Positions 54,022 to 62,029 are shown, counted from the stretch's first letter. The stretch is DNA of 64,000 bases from Sphingobacteriales bacterium 16-39-50 (GCA_002257025.1 NCHA01000005.1:1-64000); one strand, 5' to 3'. Notes: generated by a model from the letters alone, not told the origin. A program made the numbers and translations.

Positions 54022-54297
54022 TTAATTCTTAATTGATACATTATAAATACCGGCGATGCAGGCACCCACTAGCCAGCCGAGAACAAATGTTTCTACCAAT
54101 CCTACTCCGGCTTCCCATAAAGGAATATCCATTCTGAGAATAGCCGAAACATCCAGGCCATGCAACAGACTGTTAAAGAACTGCACAGTACCCTCGGGAC
54201 CGGTAGTTGCCATCACCACCATACAGCCTAGGTAAAGCAGGGCTCCGGTAAGTCCAACAGCCATACCAAATTTTCTGACATTAATGATGGTGTTCAT
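54022..54297 (-). CDS. DUF5676-like small membrane protein
   Basis: A 91-residue protein with two hydrophobic segments (GMAVGLTGALLYLGCMVVMATTG and LWEAGVGLVETFVLGWLVGACIAGIYN), fitting the DUF5676 membrane protein family found in metal-resistance islands. Function unknown. Its start overlaps the previous gene's end by 17 bases, so it is co-translated with the His-rich membrane protein at 54281. Confidence 0.7.
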   Translation of the reverse strand: MNTIINVRKFGMAVGLTGALLYLGCMVVMATTGPEGTVQFFNSLLHGLDVSAILRMDIPLWEAGVGLVETFVLGWLVGACIAGIYNVSIKN

Positions 54298-54520
54298 GAT
54301 TTTCTTTTTTTATTGTTTTTGAATCCTGTTGCGATTCATGTTTATCTTTGTGTTCATGCCCCCCATGATGATGCATCGGCATCAGCAAATGGCAGGCAAA
54401 CATGGCCAGGATAAAGATGAATAGAGAGGTGCCCGAACCTAATCCCAAGGCTGGAGCTAGAAATATCAGCAGTAAGGGTATAGTACAGCCAATAATCATC
54501 CAGATCAGATGCTTTTTCAT
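54281..54520 (-). CDS. small membrane protein with His-rich tail
   Basis: A 79-residue protein: two hydrophobic segments (IWMIIGCTIPLLLIFLAPALGLG, SLFIFILAMFACHLLMPMHH) and a histidine-rich tail (HHHGGHEHKDKHESQ ... KENHEHHH) suited to metal binding. It resembles DUF2933-type membrane proteins of copper islands. It lies between an HMA protein gene (5 bases upstream) and the DUF5676 gene (overlap 17 bases), so the three genes form a small metal-related operon. Confidence 0.65.
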   Translation of the reverse strand: MKKHLIWMIIGCTIPLLLIFLAPALGLGSGTSLFIFILAMFACHLLMPMHHHGGHEHKDKHESQQDSKTIKKENHEHHH

Positions 54521-54525
54521 TTGAT

Positions 54526-54855
54526 TTATACTCCGGGTTCATGGTCTATACCAAAAGGCTTTGTATGTCTTTCAGGATGAGAATTACTAAAACTATGATT
54601 GCGTTCCACATCAGGAGTATCATCATCAACACCATCTCCGTCTCCATACGAGTTTGAAATAGTATAATGTCCCGCTTTATCAAGCTGGGTTTGTAATACT
54701 TGGGTGTCGATAGATTTATTCATAGTAAGTAAGACCCCCTGCGGTTTCAATTGAACTTCTGCTTCTGTAACATCTGGCAGTTCCATTAATGCTTTTTTTA
54801 CGTTGCTCACACAGCCTCCACAACTCATTCCTTTTAATCCATAATACTTTTTCAT
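54526..54855 (-). CDS. heavy-metal-associated (HMA) domain protein with acidic tail
   Basis: A 109-residue protein. Residues 1-66 are an HMA fold with GMSCGGC (C12, C15) and VKKALMELPDVTEAEVQLKPQGV; the rest is an acidic, His-containing tail (YGDGDGVDDDTPDVERNHSFSNSHPERHTKPFGIDHEPG) not usual for copper chaperones. It probably binds Cu(I) in the cytosol and hands it to an ATPase or regulator. First gene of the HMA-His-rich-DUF5676 operon. Confidence 0.82.
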   Translation of the reverse strand: MKKYYGLKGMSCGGCVSNVKKALMELPDVTEAEVQLKPQGVLLTMNKSIDTQVLQTQLDKAGHYTISNSYGDGDGVDDDTPDVERNHSFSNSHPERHTKPFGIDHEPGV

Positions 54856-54945
54856 CTTGCTTATCTTTTTAATTGTTTCTTCAGTTCCGCTGTTGCCCGG
54901 TAGTCTGTCTTTAATATTTAAACTTTTGCATATCTCCTTCTTCCT

Positions 54946-55104
54946 TCAAAACCTTTTCCCAATCCGGGTTATTTCCATGTCTATAATCCTGCAAATCTTA
55001 AATCTTTGATAATATCCCAAGATCTCCAGTGTACAGTGTCTTTCTAAATTTTGAATGGTCTTTACGAAACTTTCGTTAAGGGCATTGTTAAAATAGTATT
55101 CCAT
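54946..55104 (-). pseudogene. possible DUF302-like N-terminal remnant
   Basis: A 52-codon frame beginning MEYYFNNALNESFVKTIQNL, which recalls the start of DUF302 proteins, then loses similarity (ERHCTLEILGYYQRFKIC). A second overlapping frame carries HGNNPDWEKVLKEEG. Together they look like debris of one or two small genes. The match is weak. Confidence 0.3.
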
Positions 55105-55150
55105 AATTACAGTCTATCTATTGAAAGAATTTGATTAAAGAACAGACTGA

Positions 55151-55264
55151 TTATTTTCTTTTCCGGGAATAAAAAAATAAACCCAGTAAAACTACTACCA
55201 GAATAAAAAACCATCCACCCATGTGCATTCCCCAGTAATAGTAATCTCCATTATTGTTCATCAT
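55151..55264 (-). CDS. 37-residue membrane peptide
   Basis: A short ORF: MMNNNGDYYYWGMHMGGWFF followed by ILVVVLLGLFFYSRKRK. One transmembrane helix with an N-terminal Tyr/Met/His-rich segment and a basic C-terminus. Its GGMH/GGWFF region resembles the start of the SHOCT protein at 55872, suggesting shared ancestry. It lies 32 bases after the stop of the Met-rich lipoprotein gene. Confidence 0.45.
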   Translation of the reverse strand: MMNNNGDYYYWGMHMGGWFFILVVVLLGLFFYSRKRK

Positions 55265-55296
55265 AACTTTAACATTTAGTGTATATTAAAATATTC

Positions 55297-55758
55297 TTAA
55301 TGGTGTGATTTAGTTTCATCTTCATTTTCACTTTTTTTATCCATCTTCTTCATATCCATATTTTTTCCCTTCATCTTTTTCATCATATCCATCATTTGCT
55401 GATTTCCCATCATGGATTTACACATAGAGGACATCATACTGGTGTCACTTTTAGCTGCTTGCATCATATTAGACATCATGTTCTTCATCATTTCTGGATT
55501 TTCTTTCATCTTCTTAATCATCTTCTCATGATTGTCAATCATCATTTTCATCTTGTCATTTCCTTGCATCATCATTTTCCCGTTATTGCTTTCCATTATT
55601 GCATACATCATTTCTTTTGACATATCAGGATCATTAGCAATTAAGTTGATAATCTCATTTCTTGAATCCGATTTTGAAAGTATGTGTTTAGTTGACTGAC
55701 AGGATGCAAACAGCATGATAAATGCAATCGCTAAAGTTATTTTTTGTAGTGTTTTCAT
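55297..55758 (-). CDS. methionine-rich lipoprotein
   Basis: A 153-residue protein with lipoprotein signal (lipid cysteine C20 in LFASC). The mature part is extremely rich in Met and Lys (EMMYAIMESNNGKMMMQGND, KMKMMIDNHEKMIKKMKENP, EMMKNMMSNMMQ), with few aromatic residues. Repeated MxxM and MxM patterns are typical Cu(I)/Ag(I) ligands in periplasmic proteins. It would act as a metal sponge or carrier at the membrane. No known family name was recognised; it sits among the copper genes. Confidence 0.7.
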   Translation of the reverse strand: MKTLQKITLAIAFIMLFASCQSTKHILSKSDSRNEIINLIANDPDMSKEMMYAIMESNNGKMMMQGNDKMKMMIDNHEKMIKKMKENPEMMKNMMSNMMQAAKSDTSMMSSMCKSMMGNQQMMDMMKKMKGKNMDMKKMDKKSENEDETKSHH

Positions 55759-55871
55759 GATTATTGATTTTTTAATTGGGTTTAATATTCATGTAGAAAG
55801 AGTGGCCTATAAATCCCCATATTGTTAGTATAAGAGCAGAAATACAGAGCCACAATCAGGTAATTACTTTA

Positions 55872-56084
55872 TCAATCACCTGTCAGAATCTTTTTACTCT
55901 CCTCATATTCCTCTTTTGAAATCTCTCCGGCAGCAAATCTTTTCTTTAAAATATCCAGAGGCGTATCTTTCTTTGTCCGCTGGCCTGGGATATCCCATGG
56001 TGTAGCAAAAATCCATACTAACATAACCATCCAGAAAAACCACCATATTAGGTGCATTCCTCCTAAATTTTCATAATTCATCAT
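55872..56084 (-). CDS. SHOCT-domain small membrane protein
   Basis: A 70-residue protein: one transmembrane segment (LIWWFFWMVMLVWIFATPW) followed by a C-terminal SHOCT motif (PLDILKKRFAAGEISKEEYEESKKILTG). SHOCT is a short helical domain that mediates oligomerisation or interaction. The N-terminus MMNYENLGGMH is Met/His-rich. It is a common member of copper islands in Bacteroidota. Likely alone or with the lipoprotein gene 113 bases downstream. Confidence 0.8.
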   Translation of the reverse strand: MMNYENLGGMHLIWWFFWMVMLVWIFATPWDIPGQRTKKDTPLDILKKRFAAGEISKEEYEESKKILTGD

Positions 56085-56220
56085 CGTATTTAATTTTTAC
56101 ATTGTTAATAATTATTTCATTAAGCTTTTTCTTACCTAGAATAGGTTTTTATTATTATTTTTTGCCTTAATCAATAAAAGTAGTATTAACATCTTTGTTG
56201 TTTGTTTGAGTAAATGACCC

Positions 56221-56817
56221 TTATTGTTTGAAATTTTTCGGAATCAAGCTTGGTAAATGGATTCGTTCAGGTATAGGATCATTTTTGTATTCCAGAGGTG
56301 TTTTTCCCGTTTCACGTTTGAAGTAAGTGCTGAAATTCTGAGAGGAACTGTACCCCAATAACCAGGCTATTTCGGCAATATCTATCTCATTTAATATCAA
56401 TAATTCCTTAGCCTTCTCAACCTTCAGTTTTATGAAGTACCGCTCAATCGCTATACCGGTAACCTGTTTGAATACTGTACTCAAAAGCTTATAACTTTTA
56501 TTAAGTTGAGCCGATAAATAATTTGAAATGGTAAGTGCCTTTTCTTTGGCCATCAAGTATTCATGAAGATAGGATACAAGTAATCTTTGAATATCAACAG
56601 TCAATTTTTCATCAGTAGATAAGGCAATTGCAAAGCCATGTTCCTCCAGTTTCTGTTCCAGTTTTTCTTGTAGCTCTCTAGATATTTCAGTTTCAACAAT
56701 CACTTCACCCAGGTTAACCTGATGGGTTAATAAACCTATTTTTTCAAATATTCTCTTCACTTCTATTATGCACCTGCCACAGCACATATTTTTTATAGTT
56801 AAATGTGTTGTAATCAT
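56221..56817 (-). CDS. AraC-family regulator with N-terminal HMA-like metal motif
   Basis: A 198-residue regulator. Residues 1-75 resemble a degenerate HMA fold: HLTIKNMCCGRCIIEVKRIFEK with C12, C13 and C16, then VNLGEVIVETEISRELQEKLEQ. Residues about 95-180 hold a double AraC helix-turn-helix (LTISNYLSAQLNKSYKLLSTVFK and IAEIAWLLGYSSSQNFSTYFKRETG, with the AraC signature). Such a fusion would sense Cu(I) or another thiophilic metal and switch the surrounding genes. Metal sensing is an inference from the motif. It sits between the HYC_CC_PP gene at 57096 and the SHOCT gene. Confidence 0.85.
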   Translation of the reverse strand: MITTHLTIKNMCCGRCIIEVKRIFEKIGLLTHQVNLGEVIVETEISRELQEKLEQKLEEHGFAIALSTDEKLTVDIQRLLVSYLHEYLMAKEKALTISNYLSAQLNKSYKLLSTVFKQVTGIAIERYFIKLKVEKAKELLILNEIDIAEIAWLLGYSSSQNFSTYFKRETGKTPLEYKNDPIPERIHLPSLIPKNFKQ

Positions 56818-57095
56818 TATTGGTTCTCTTAGTTATTGATAGTCAGTTCGACTTATCAAATTATTAAATTGAATTTGGTTGAAAAGTGTATATATCTGAT
56901 AAGCAAATTCTTATGCTGTTTAGATTCATACAAATTTGGAAATACTAATTTAGATTGAGCATATGGATAGACTCCAGACACATTCAAAGAAAAAATGTGA
57001 TACCCGAGGATTATTTAAATATAATTTTAAGGATTGTTACAGAGCAATGACCTGCAATGATTCATCCTAATAAATTAGATTCAAATGGATTTATT

Positions 57096-57485
57096 CTATA
57101 TACGAATTGATTGGATGGCCAGGAAAATAGCCAGAGGCCGGCTATGCCTAACCTGATGATTGATGTAATTTAAATCTGCAATAACTGATCTTAATTTATA
57201 ATCCTGACGATCAGTCGCAGGTTGTAAAAGATGTGAGAAAGCTACACTGTTAAAACTGAAGGATTCAAGAAGATTTTTATGATTATCCGTTTTATGGTAA
57301 ACTATCTTATCCTGACAACAATCTTTGGGCATAGTACCAGAGGTACACGAACACCCTCCCGTTTCTTCGAAATTTAGAAAAGAGACATGATCAAGTTGGT
57401 CACCACAATAATGAAAATTAAGCGTTACTCCAAAAGCAGTAGCTGTATAGGCTGCAAAAAGGAATATGGCTATTATTTTTTTCAT
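57096..57485 (-). CDS. HYC_CC_PP family-type protein (copy 2)
   Basis: A 129-residue exported protein: signal segment KKIIAIFLFAAYTATAFGVTL, FHYCGDQLDH (HYC), CSCTSGTMPKDCCQD (CC) and an ending SRPLAIFLAIQSIRI that is a degenerate PP tail. Cysteine pairs suggest metal binding. Related to the genes at 39247 and 62114 but poorly conserved between landmarks. It precedes the multicopper oxidase in the opposite-neighbour sense: its stop follows a non-coding stretch after the AraC gene start. Confidence 0.72.
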   Translation of the reverse strand: MKKIIAIFLFAAYTATAFGVTLNFHYCGDQLDHVSFLNFEETGGCSCTSGTMPKDCCQDKIVYHKTDNHKNLLESFSFNSVAFSHLLQPATDRQDYKLRSVIADLNYINHQVRHSRPLAIFLAIQSIRI

Positions 57486-57616
57486 TTGAGAATATTGTTT
57501 TTAACGGCTATGAAGCCAGCATGAGCTTTCTCGTTTCGGTTTGTTAGCGGTAAGCTTAGATGCTGGTTTCACCATTTCTTTAAAACAAAATTACCATTAA
57601 TGTTTCATTTAAAAAA

Positions 57617-57650
57617 TGCTTTAGATCATGTTTAAACATGATCTAAAGCA
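57617..57650 (-). terminator. perfect 34-bp palindrome, terminator of the oxidase operon
   Basis: TGCTTTAGATCATGTTT is followed directly by its exact complement AAACATGATCTAAAGCA. On the minus strand a T-run follows (GCATTTTTTAAAT). It lies about 50 bases after the multicopper oxidase stop codon, so it most likely ends that transcript. Confidence 0.75.
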
Positions 57651-57702
57651 CCCCAACTTTTTAAATAAGGATGAAGTTTTTATTGGGATGAAAATTGGGG
57701 AT

Positions 57703-60375
57703 TTAATAAGTTATCGTCAATCCACCCCCTAAGCCCATATCGCTATCATAGTGGCTGGAAAGCGAGACGTATTTACCTAATATATATCTAAGGCCTCCGG
57801 TATATTCCTTATCCGTATTAAGCATGAAGTTAGCCCTTATACGTTTAGATACCGGTATGTCTTCCCGGCCTAATTGAATACGAAATTTACCATTCCCATC
57901 CACTCTGGCATCGGCAACCATGAGCATTGGCAAGGTATAAGCGAAACCAGCTACTACCGTTTTTCTGTTTTCCTTATTGCTGACCTGCCCAAACATATTC
58001 CGGGAATCGTCGCCAAAAATATTTTTTTCATCAGGATTAAACTTTTTATAATGATAATCGAACCCAACATAAGGGAAAAGCCACTGATTACGGCCTATAT
58101 ATCGGCCAATCATAGTTTCACTTTCGTAACCCATTTTAGCATTGGTGCCCAAATGCCATATGGAATTAACCTGCCAGCGCGTACTGGCAAACATCAATTC
58201 GCCATCAGAACCATTACTCTGAAGGCCAATTTGCGCCATGGGATGGATCTGTCGGTCATCCGCATTTAATCTGCGTTTGGCCAATTTTGGGTTAGTAATA
58301 TCAGTTTTATCAACTAAAGTATCTTGATAGCTGATTACTCTTCCCATACCACTCATCATGTGGTATAAGATATGGCAATGAAAGAACCAGTCTCCGCCCT
58401 GTTCGCTGGCGGCAAACTCTATGGTATCCCTTTCCATAGGCATAATATCTAGGACGTTTTTCATAGGCGCATTTTCGCCGTGCTCGTTTAAAACTCTGAA
58501 ATCGTGGCCATGAAGGTGCATCGGGTGTCGCATCATGCTGTTATTAAACAATATGATTCTTACATTTTCTCCCTTTTTTATTAAGATTTTGTCGCTTTCT
58601 GAAACTGTCTTATTATCCAGGCTCCATACATATCGGTTCATATTCCCTGTCAAATCAAATTTTAACTCTTTCCATGGCCCTTCTGGCAAGGTCGTTTTCC
58701 TTGGGTCGCGAAGCATATTGTAGTTCAAGGTAATAATACCCGAATCATCATCTCCCATATTCATGCCAGCCATGCTATGATCATTAGGCATTTGCATACC
58801 CGGCATACTGGCTTTTTTGTTGTCGCTTTTTGAATTTTCCTCACCTGTTATTTCCGGGTACATTACGGTATTCATGTCCATGATCTGGTTTTGCATATTC
58901 ATGCCCTCCATCTCAATCATATTACCGTTCATGTCCATCATCTCATTCATCATCTTCATGCCGGCAAAATATTTCAGCTTGGGCATTTTTTCTGCCGATA
59001 CCTTTTGCCCTTTTCCAAGCCAAATGGAAGCAGAGGCGGTTCGGTCTTCAGGTGTAACCAGAAATTCGTAGCTTTTATTTTCAGGCAGAGTAATTACTAC
59101 ATCATAAGTTTCAGAAACAGCAATAATCAGCCGATCTACTTCTACCGGTTCCACGTCATTCCCATCGGTAGCTACCACCGTAATTTTGCCTCCCGAATAT
59201 TTAAGCCAGAAATAATCGGATGCGCCTCCATTTGCAATACGCAGCCTTACCTTATCACCAGCCTTAAAATGTGGAAGCTCAACCTGGTTTTTCCCATTTA
59301 TTAAGAATTTATCATAATATACATCACTCACATCCATGGCATTCATCCGTTTCCACTCATTGGCCACTTTCGTTTTAAAATGTCCCATCCGTATGGCTTC
59401 TGAATAGCTTTGGGTAGTGCCTTTTTGTATGGCAAACCAATCCGTAGCACTTCTTAAGCTACGGTGAACTTCATTGGGGTTCATATCTGTCCATTCGCTT
59501 AATACAACTGGAATGGTAGGAATATCCCATTCTTTTCGCTTATTCATAATAAAAGCACCATACATTCCAATTTGCTCCTGCAAGCCGGAATGACTATGAT
59601 ACCAGTGCGTACCATATTGTATGATGGGAAACTTATATAGATAAGTTGCGCCTGGCTTAATGGGCATCTGAGTAAGAAAAGGTACACCATCCATTTTATT
59701 GGGAAGGAACAGGCCATGCCAATGCAATGATGTTTCTTCTTTTAAATTATTGTGTACATAAATCTCGGCAGTGTCGCCCTGAGTAAATGTTAATGTTGGC
59801 ATCGGAATTTGACCGTTTACTGCAATTGCGCGTTTGGTTTTACCCGTAAAATTCACCATCGTATCCGCGATATAAAGATCGTAACGAACGGTACGTGGCG
59901 GATTAGGATTGGCAATAGTTTTAACAGGCCCCAAATTCATTTTTGCCTTATTCATGCCTTCCATACCATCCATATTTTGGTGACTCTCATTCATCGGCAT
60001 TTTCATGTTTTCGTGATAATGAGTGCCTGATGGATCTTTAACAGGCGCGACGGTTTTAGCCGGCATTTTCATGCCTTCCATATCATGGCCTTTTGCTGGC
60101 TGGCTTTGTTTAGCCGGTGTTGATGGTGCAGATTTAGCAGGAGTAACTGGGCTTTTCTTAACCGGTGTGCTTGGTTTTGAGACCTTAGGTTTTTGTACAA
60201 CAAGCTTCATACCGCACTTCGGACAGTTTCCGGGTTTATCCGATTGTATTTCCGGATGCATTGGGCAGGTATAAATAGTCTGCGGCTTTACTGCAGGCAT
60301 TTTATGCTCATCATGCTGGGCATGCAGCGGGAACTGCAAGCTTAACAAACAAACTAATAATAGAAGTTTTTTCAT
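57703..60375 (-). CDS. copA: multicopper oxidase (CopA/PcoA type) fused to CopB-like barrel
   Basis: An 890-residue exported protein. Signal about 1-20; heavy-metal-binding domain at 36-60 (TCPMHPEI, NCPKCGMKL: C37, C51, C54); Met/His-rich linker to about 150; three cupredoxin domains to about 680 with all copper motifs (HWHGLF, HWYHSHSG, HPMHLHGHDF, HCHILYHMMSGM) and Met-rich inserts (MNEMMDMNGNMIEMEGMNMQ); and a C-terminal ~200-residue segment (HPMAQIGLQSNGSDGELMFA ... LGGGLTITY) like the outer-membrane protein CopB/PcoB. It oxidises Cu(I) in the periplasm. In other bacteria CopA and CopB are separate proteins. It closes the operon with its palindromic terminator. Confidence 0.9.
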   Translation of the reverse strand: MKKLLLLVCLLSLQFPLHAQHDEHKMPAVKPQTIYTCPMHPEIQSDKPGNCPKCGMKLVVQKPKVSKPSTPVKKSPVTPAKSAPSTPAKQSQPAKGHDMEGMKMPAKTVAPVKDPSGTHYHENMKMPMNESHQNMDGMEGMNKAKMNLGPVKTIANPNPPRTVRYDLYIADTMVNFTGKTKRAIAVNGQIPMPTLTFTQGDTAEIYVHNNLKEETSLHWHGLFLPNKMDGVPFLTQMPIKPGATYLYKFPIIQYGTHWYHSHSGLQEQIGMYGAFIMNKRKEWDIPTIPVVLSEWTDMNPNEVHRSLRSATDWFAIQKGTTQSYSEAIRMGHFKTKVANEWKRMNAMDVSDVYYDKFLINGKNQVELPHFKAGDKVRLRIANGGASDYFWLKYSGGKITVVATDGNDVEPVEVDRLIIAVSETYDVVITLPENKSYEFLVTPEDRTASASIWLGKGQKVSAEKMPKLKYFAGMKMMNEMMDMNGNMIEMEGMNMQNQIMDMNTVMYPEITGEENSKSDNKKASMPGMQMPNDHSMAGMNMGDDDSGIITLNYNMLRDPRKTTLPEGPWKELKFDLTGNMNRYVWSLDNKTVSESDKILIKKGENVRIILFNNSMMRHPMHLHGHDFRVLNEHGENAPMKNVLDIMPMERDTIEFAASEQGGDWFFHCHILYHMMSGMGRVISYQDTLVDKTDITNPKLAKRRLNADDRQIHPMAQIGLQSNGSDGELMFASTRWQVNSIWHLGTNAKMGYESETMIGRYIGRNQWLFPYVGFDYHYKKFNPDEKNIFGDDSRNMFGQVSNKENRKTVVAGFAYTLPMLMVADARVDGNGKFRIQLGREDIPVSKRIRANFMLNTDKEYTGGLRYILGKYVSLSSHYDSDMGLGGGLTITY

Positions 60376-60386
60376 GGTTTATTTTC

Positions 60387-60842
60387 TTATAAATTTTGTT
60401 TCCGAGCCTTTTCGGACCATTGTTTTATCAGTGTTTGATCAGCTTTTGACAGTGCAGCCTTTCTGTGTATAAGCAGATAAGAGGGAATGGGCATCGTTTC
60501 AGCGTCCACTGAACTTGTTATCGCTTTTAACTTACTGTTTTGCCTGCGTTTTGAATAATTTCCGAATTCGTCAAAATTCAGTTCCGCTTTTCCTTTTTCT
60601 ATATGCCAAGCCATCCACCAAGCACCTGGCTGCAGTGTAGCATACCACGGATAACGGGTATTGTTACTATGGCAATCATAGCAGGAATTTTGCAAAATAG
60701 CTTGTACATTTTCGGGCACATTGATTACGCTGGCTATGCCCCCGGTTGAAGCCTGCACGCTTTGATTGCGTGCAGGCTGAACAAACTGAATAGCAACCAG
60801 AATAACCAATAAGACAATAAGTCCTATTTTTATTCTGCTCAT
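60387..60842 (-). CDS. haem-binding domain protein
   Basis: A 151-residue exported protein with one c-type haem site CYDCH (C54, C57, H58) and the haem-binding (Haem_bd) context SNNTRYPWYATLQPGAWWMAWHIEKGKAELNFDEF. N-terminal TM anchor (IGLIVLLVILVAIQFV). It probably transfers electrons, possibly to or from the multicopper oxidase gene that lies 12 bases downstream on the same strand. Co-transcription is likely given such spacing. Confidence 0.83.
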   Translation of the reverse strand: MSRIKIGLIVLLVILVAIQFVQPARNQSVQASTGGIASVINVPENVQAILQNSCYDCHSNNTRYPWYATLQPGAWWMAWHIEKGKAELNFDEFGNYSKRRQNSKLKAITSSVDAETMPIPSYLLIHRKAALSKADQTLIKQWSEKARKQNL

Positions 60843-60847
60843 CGAAT

Positions 60848-61414
60848 TTAATTAAGCTCTTCTTTTACCGAACCACAGGTAGACATTGCCAGTCCCAAAT
60901 AAGGATTCTTCACCTCTTTAGTTTCGCTCAGCCAATTTGCGCCTTTATTGTTGTTATACATGGGGCAGTTGGTATAATACAGTTTTTGTCCTGCACCAGT
61001 CACTTTAACCAACTCATACACCTCGTCACTTAAGGTTTCAAAATGCTCACGCTGATGTACCAAATTACCTGCATTGGCAGCAATGTGTTCGGCATGTTCG
61101 ATGGCATCGGCTTCCACATCAGTATACACTTGACCCTGTTCAGCATTTAATGCGGTTTTATCCATATTCTTAAATGCTTTCGCTAATTCAGTTGCAGCTG
61201 CAGCGGCTTCTTTATCATTGTCATTTGTAAGTGCATTTTTGAGCTTAAGGTAGCCAGTCAATATTTCGCCCGCAGGCATTTTATTTTCGGTTGTTTCCTT
61301 ATCCATAGTCCCTACTGATGCGGTGCTGTCCGAAACTTCTTTATTAGATCCATCATTGTTGCAAGCAACAAAAAGAATTGATAAAATTGTTAAGCTTAAG
61401 ATGATTGTTTTCAT
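60848..61414 (-). CDS. DUF3347 lipoprotein
   Basis: A 188-residue lipoprotein (C18 in LFVACNN). The mature domain is DUF3347: ILTGYLKLKNALTNDNDKEAAAAATELAKAFKN, ... LYYTNCPMYNNNKGANWLSE, and the closing NPYLGLAMSTCGSVKEEL. The same C-terminal signature occurs in the adaptor at 32311 and the protein at 61559. The CPM and TCG motifs suggest a copper site. It is 6 bases before the haem-binding gene. Confidence 0.82.
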   Translation of the reverse strand: MKTIILSLTILSILFVACNNDGSNKEVSDSTASVGTMDKETTENKMPAGEILTGYLKLKNALTNDNDKEAAAAATELAKAFKNMDKTALNAEQGQVYTDVEADAIEHAEHIAANAGNLVHQREHFETLSDEVYELVKVTGAGQKLYYTNCPMYNNNKGANWLSETKEVKNPYLGLAMSTCGSVKEELN

Positions 61415-61515
61415 GTTTTTAGTTTTTAATTGTTGTTAACGGCAGCATCTTTTATAAAAAGCGACCGTAATAGTTCTATAATTTTTTACTGAATTAAAGA
61501 ATTGACTTCCAGAGT

Positions 61516-61547
61516 AAAGCCATAGGATACAATGCCCCTATGGCTTT
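61516..61547. terminator. bidirectional hairpin after the DUF3347 gene at 61559
   Basis: AAAGCCATAGG and CCTATGGCTTT form an 11-bp stem with a 10-base loop, located 12 bases after the stop codon of the 61559 gene on the minus strand. The A- and T-rich ends allow termination in both directions. Confidence 0.7.
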
Positions 61548-61558
61548 ATTGGGAGGAA

Positions 61559-62029
61559 TTATTTAATGGTTTCTACAACTTTCCCGCATGTGAGCATAGT
61601 GCTACCGTAATAGGGATTCTTAATTGCTGGCTCTTTACTAAGCCAGCTGGCTTTCTTCATCGGGCAATACGCCTTATAAATATCACCGTGACCGAGCTTT
61701 GTAACTTTGGCTAATGCGGCCATATTTTCAGAGAAAGCCGAGAAAAGTTCTCTTTGCTTTTTCAGATCTTTAGCGCTGGCAATAGCAGAAGCGTCCTTAA
61801 CCAGTAATGCCCGGTTGGCATCTGGAAGGTTTTTAGCATCAACTAAAGCTGCCGCTTTAACAAATTCAGCAGCATGAGTTGCGGCAAGGTCAGCCTTACT
61901 AGCCACTAAAGCATCTTTAATTGCGTAATAGTGGGTAAGCAGGTCTACGTGCAGGGGTGACCTATCCAGTGCATAGGTTTGCACCAGTCCGATTGCAATG
62001 AATGCAACTATAAAAAATATCTTTTTCAT
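61559..62029 (-). CDS. DUF3347 protein, exported
   Basis: A 156-residue protein: signal segment MKKIFFIVAFIAIGLVQTYA, then a DUF3347-like domain (LLTHYYAIKDALVASKADLAATHAAEF ... DIYKAYCPMKKASWLSKEPA) and the tail NPYYGSTMLTCGKVVETIK. The Cys-Pro-Met and TCG motifs match those in 60848 and 32311 products. Likely a periplasmic metal carrier. Separated from its neighbours by a hairpin on the 3' side. Confidence 0.8.
   Translation of the reverse strand: MKKIFFIVAFIAIGLVQTYALDRSPLHVDLLTHYYAIKDALVASKADLAATHAAEFVKAAALVDAKNLPDANRALLVKDASAIASAKDLKKQRELFSAFSENMAALAKVTKLGHGDIYKAYCPMKKASWLSKEPAIKNPYYGSTMLTCGKVVETIK

Larger units (their letters stand above)
54856..55296. other. gap with gene remnants and a 37-codon ORF
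   Basis: Between the HMA gene and the Met-rich lipoprotein there is no full-length gene. It holds a possible DUF302-like remnant (54946-55104), a further open tail on the minus strand reading HGNNPDWEKVLKEEGDMQ up to FKY-stop (about 54915-54985), and a 37-codon membrane ORF at 55151-55264. Confidence 0.45.

Noticed and set aside
58891..59304. 137-codon plus-strand frame in the multicopper oxidase gene
   Set aside because: Antisense to conserved cupredoxin domains; the His/Ile-rich reading is the complement of Met-rich codons.
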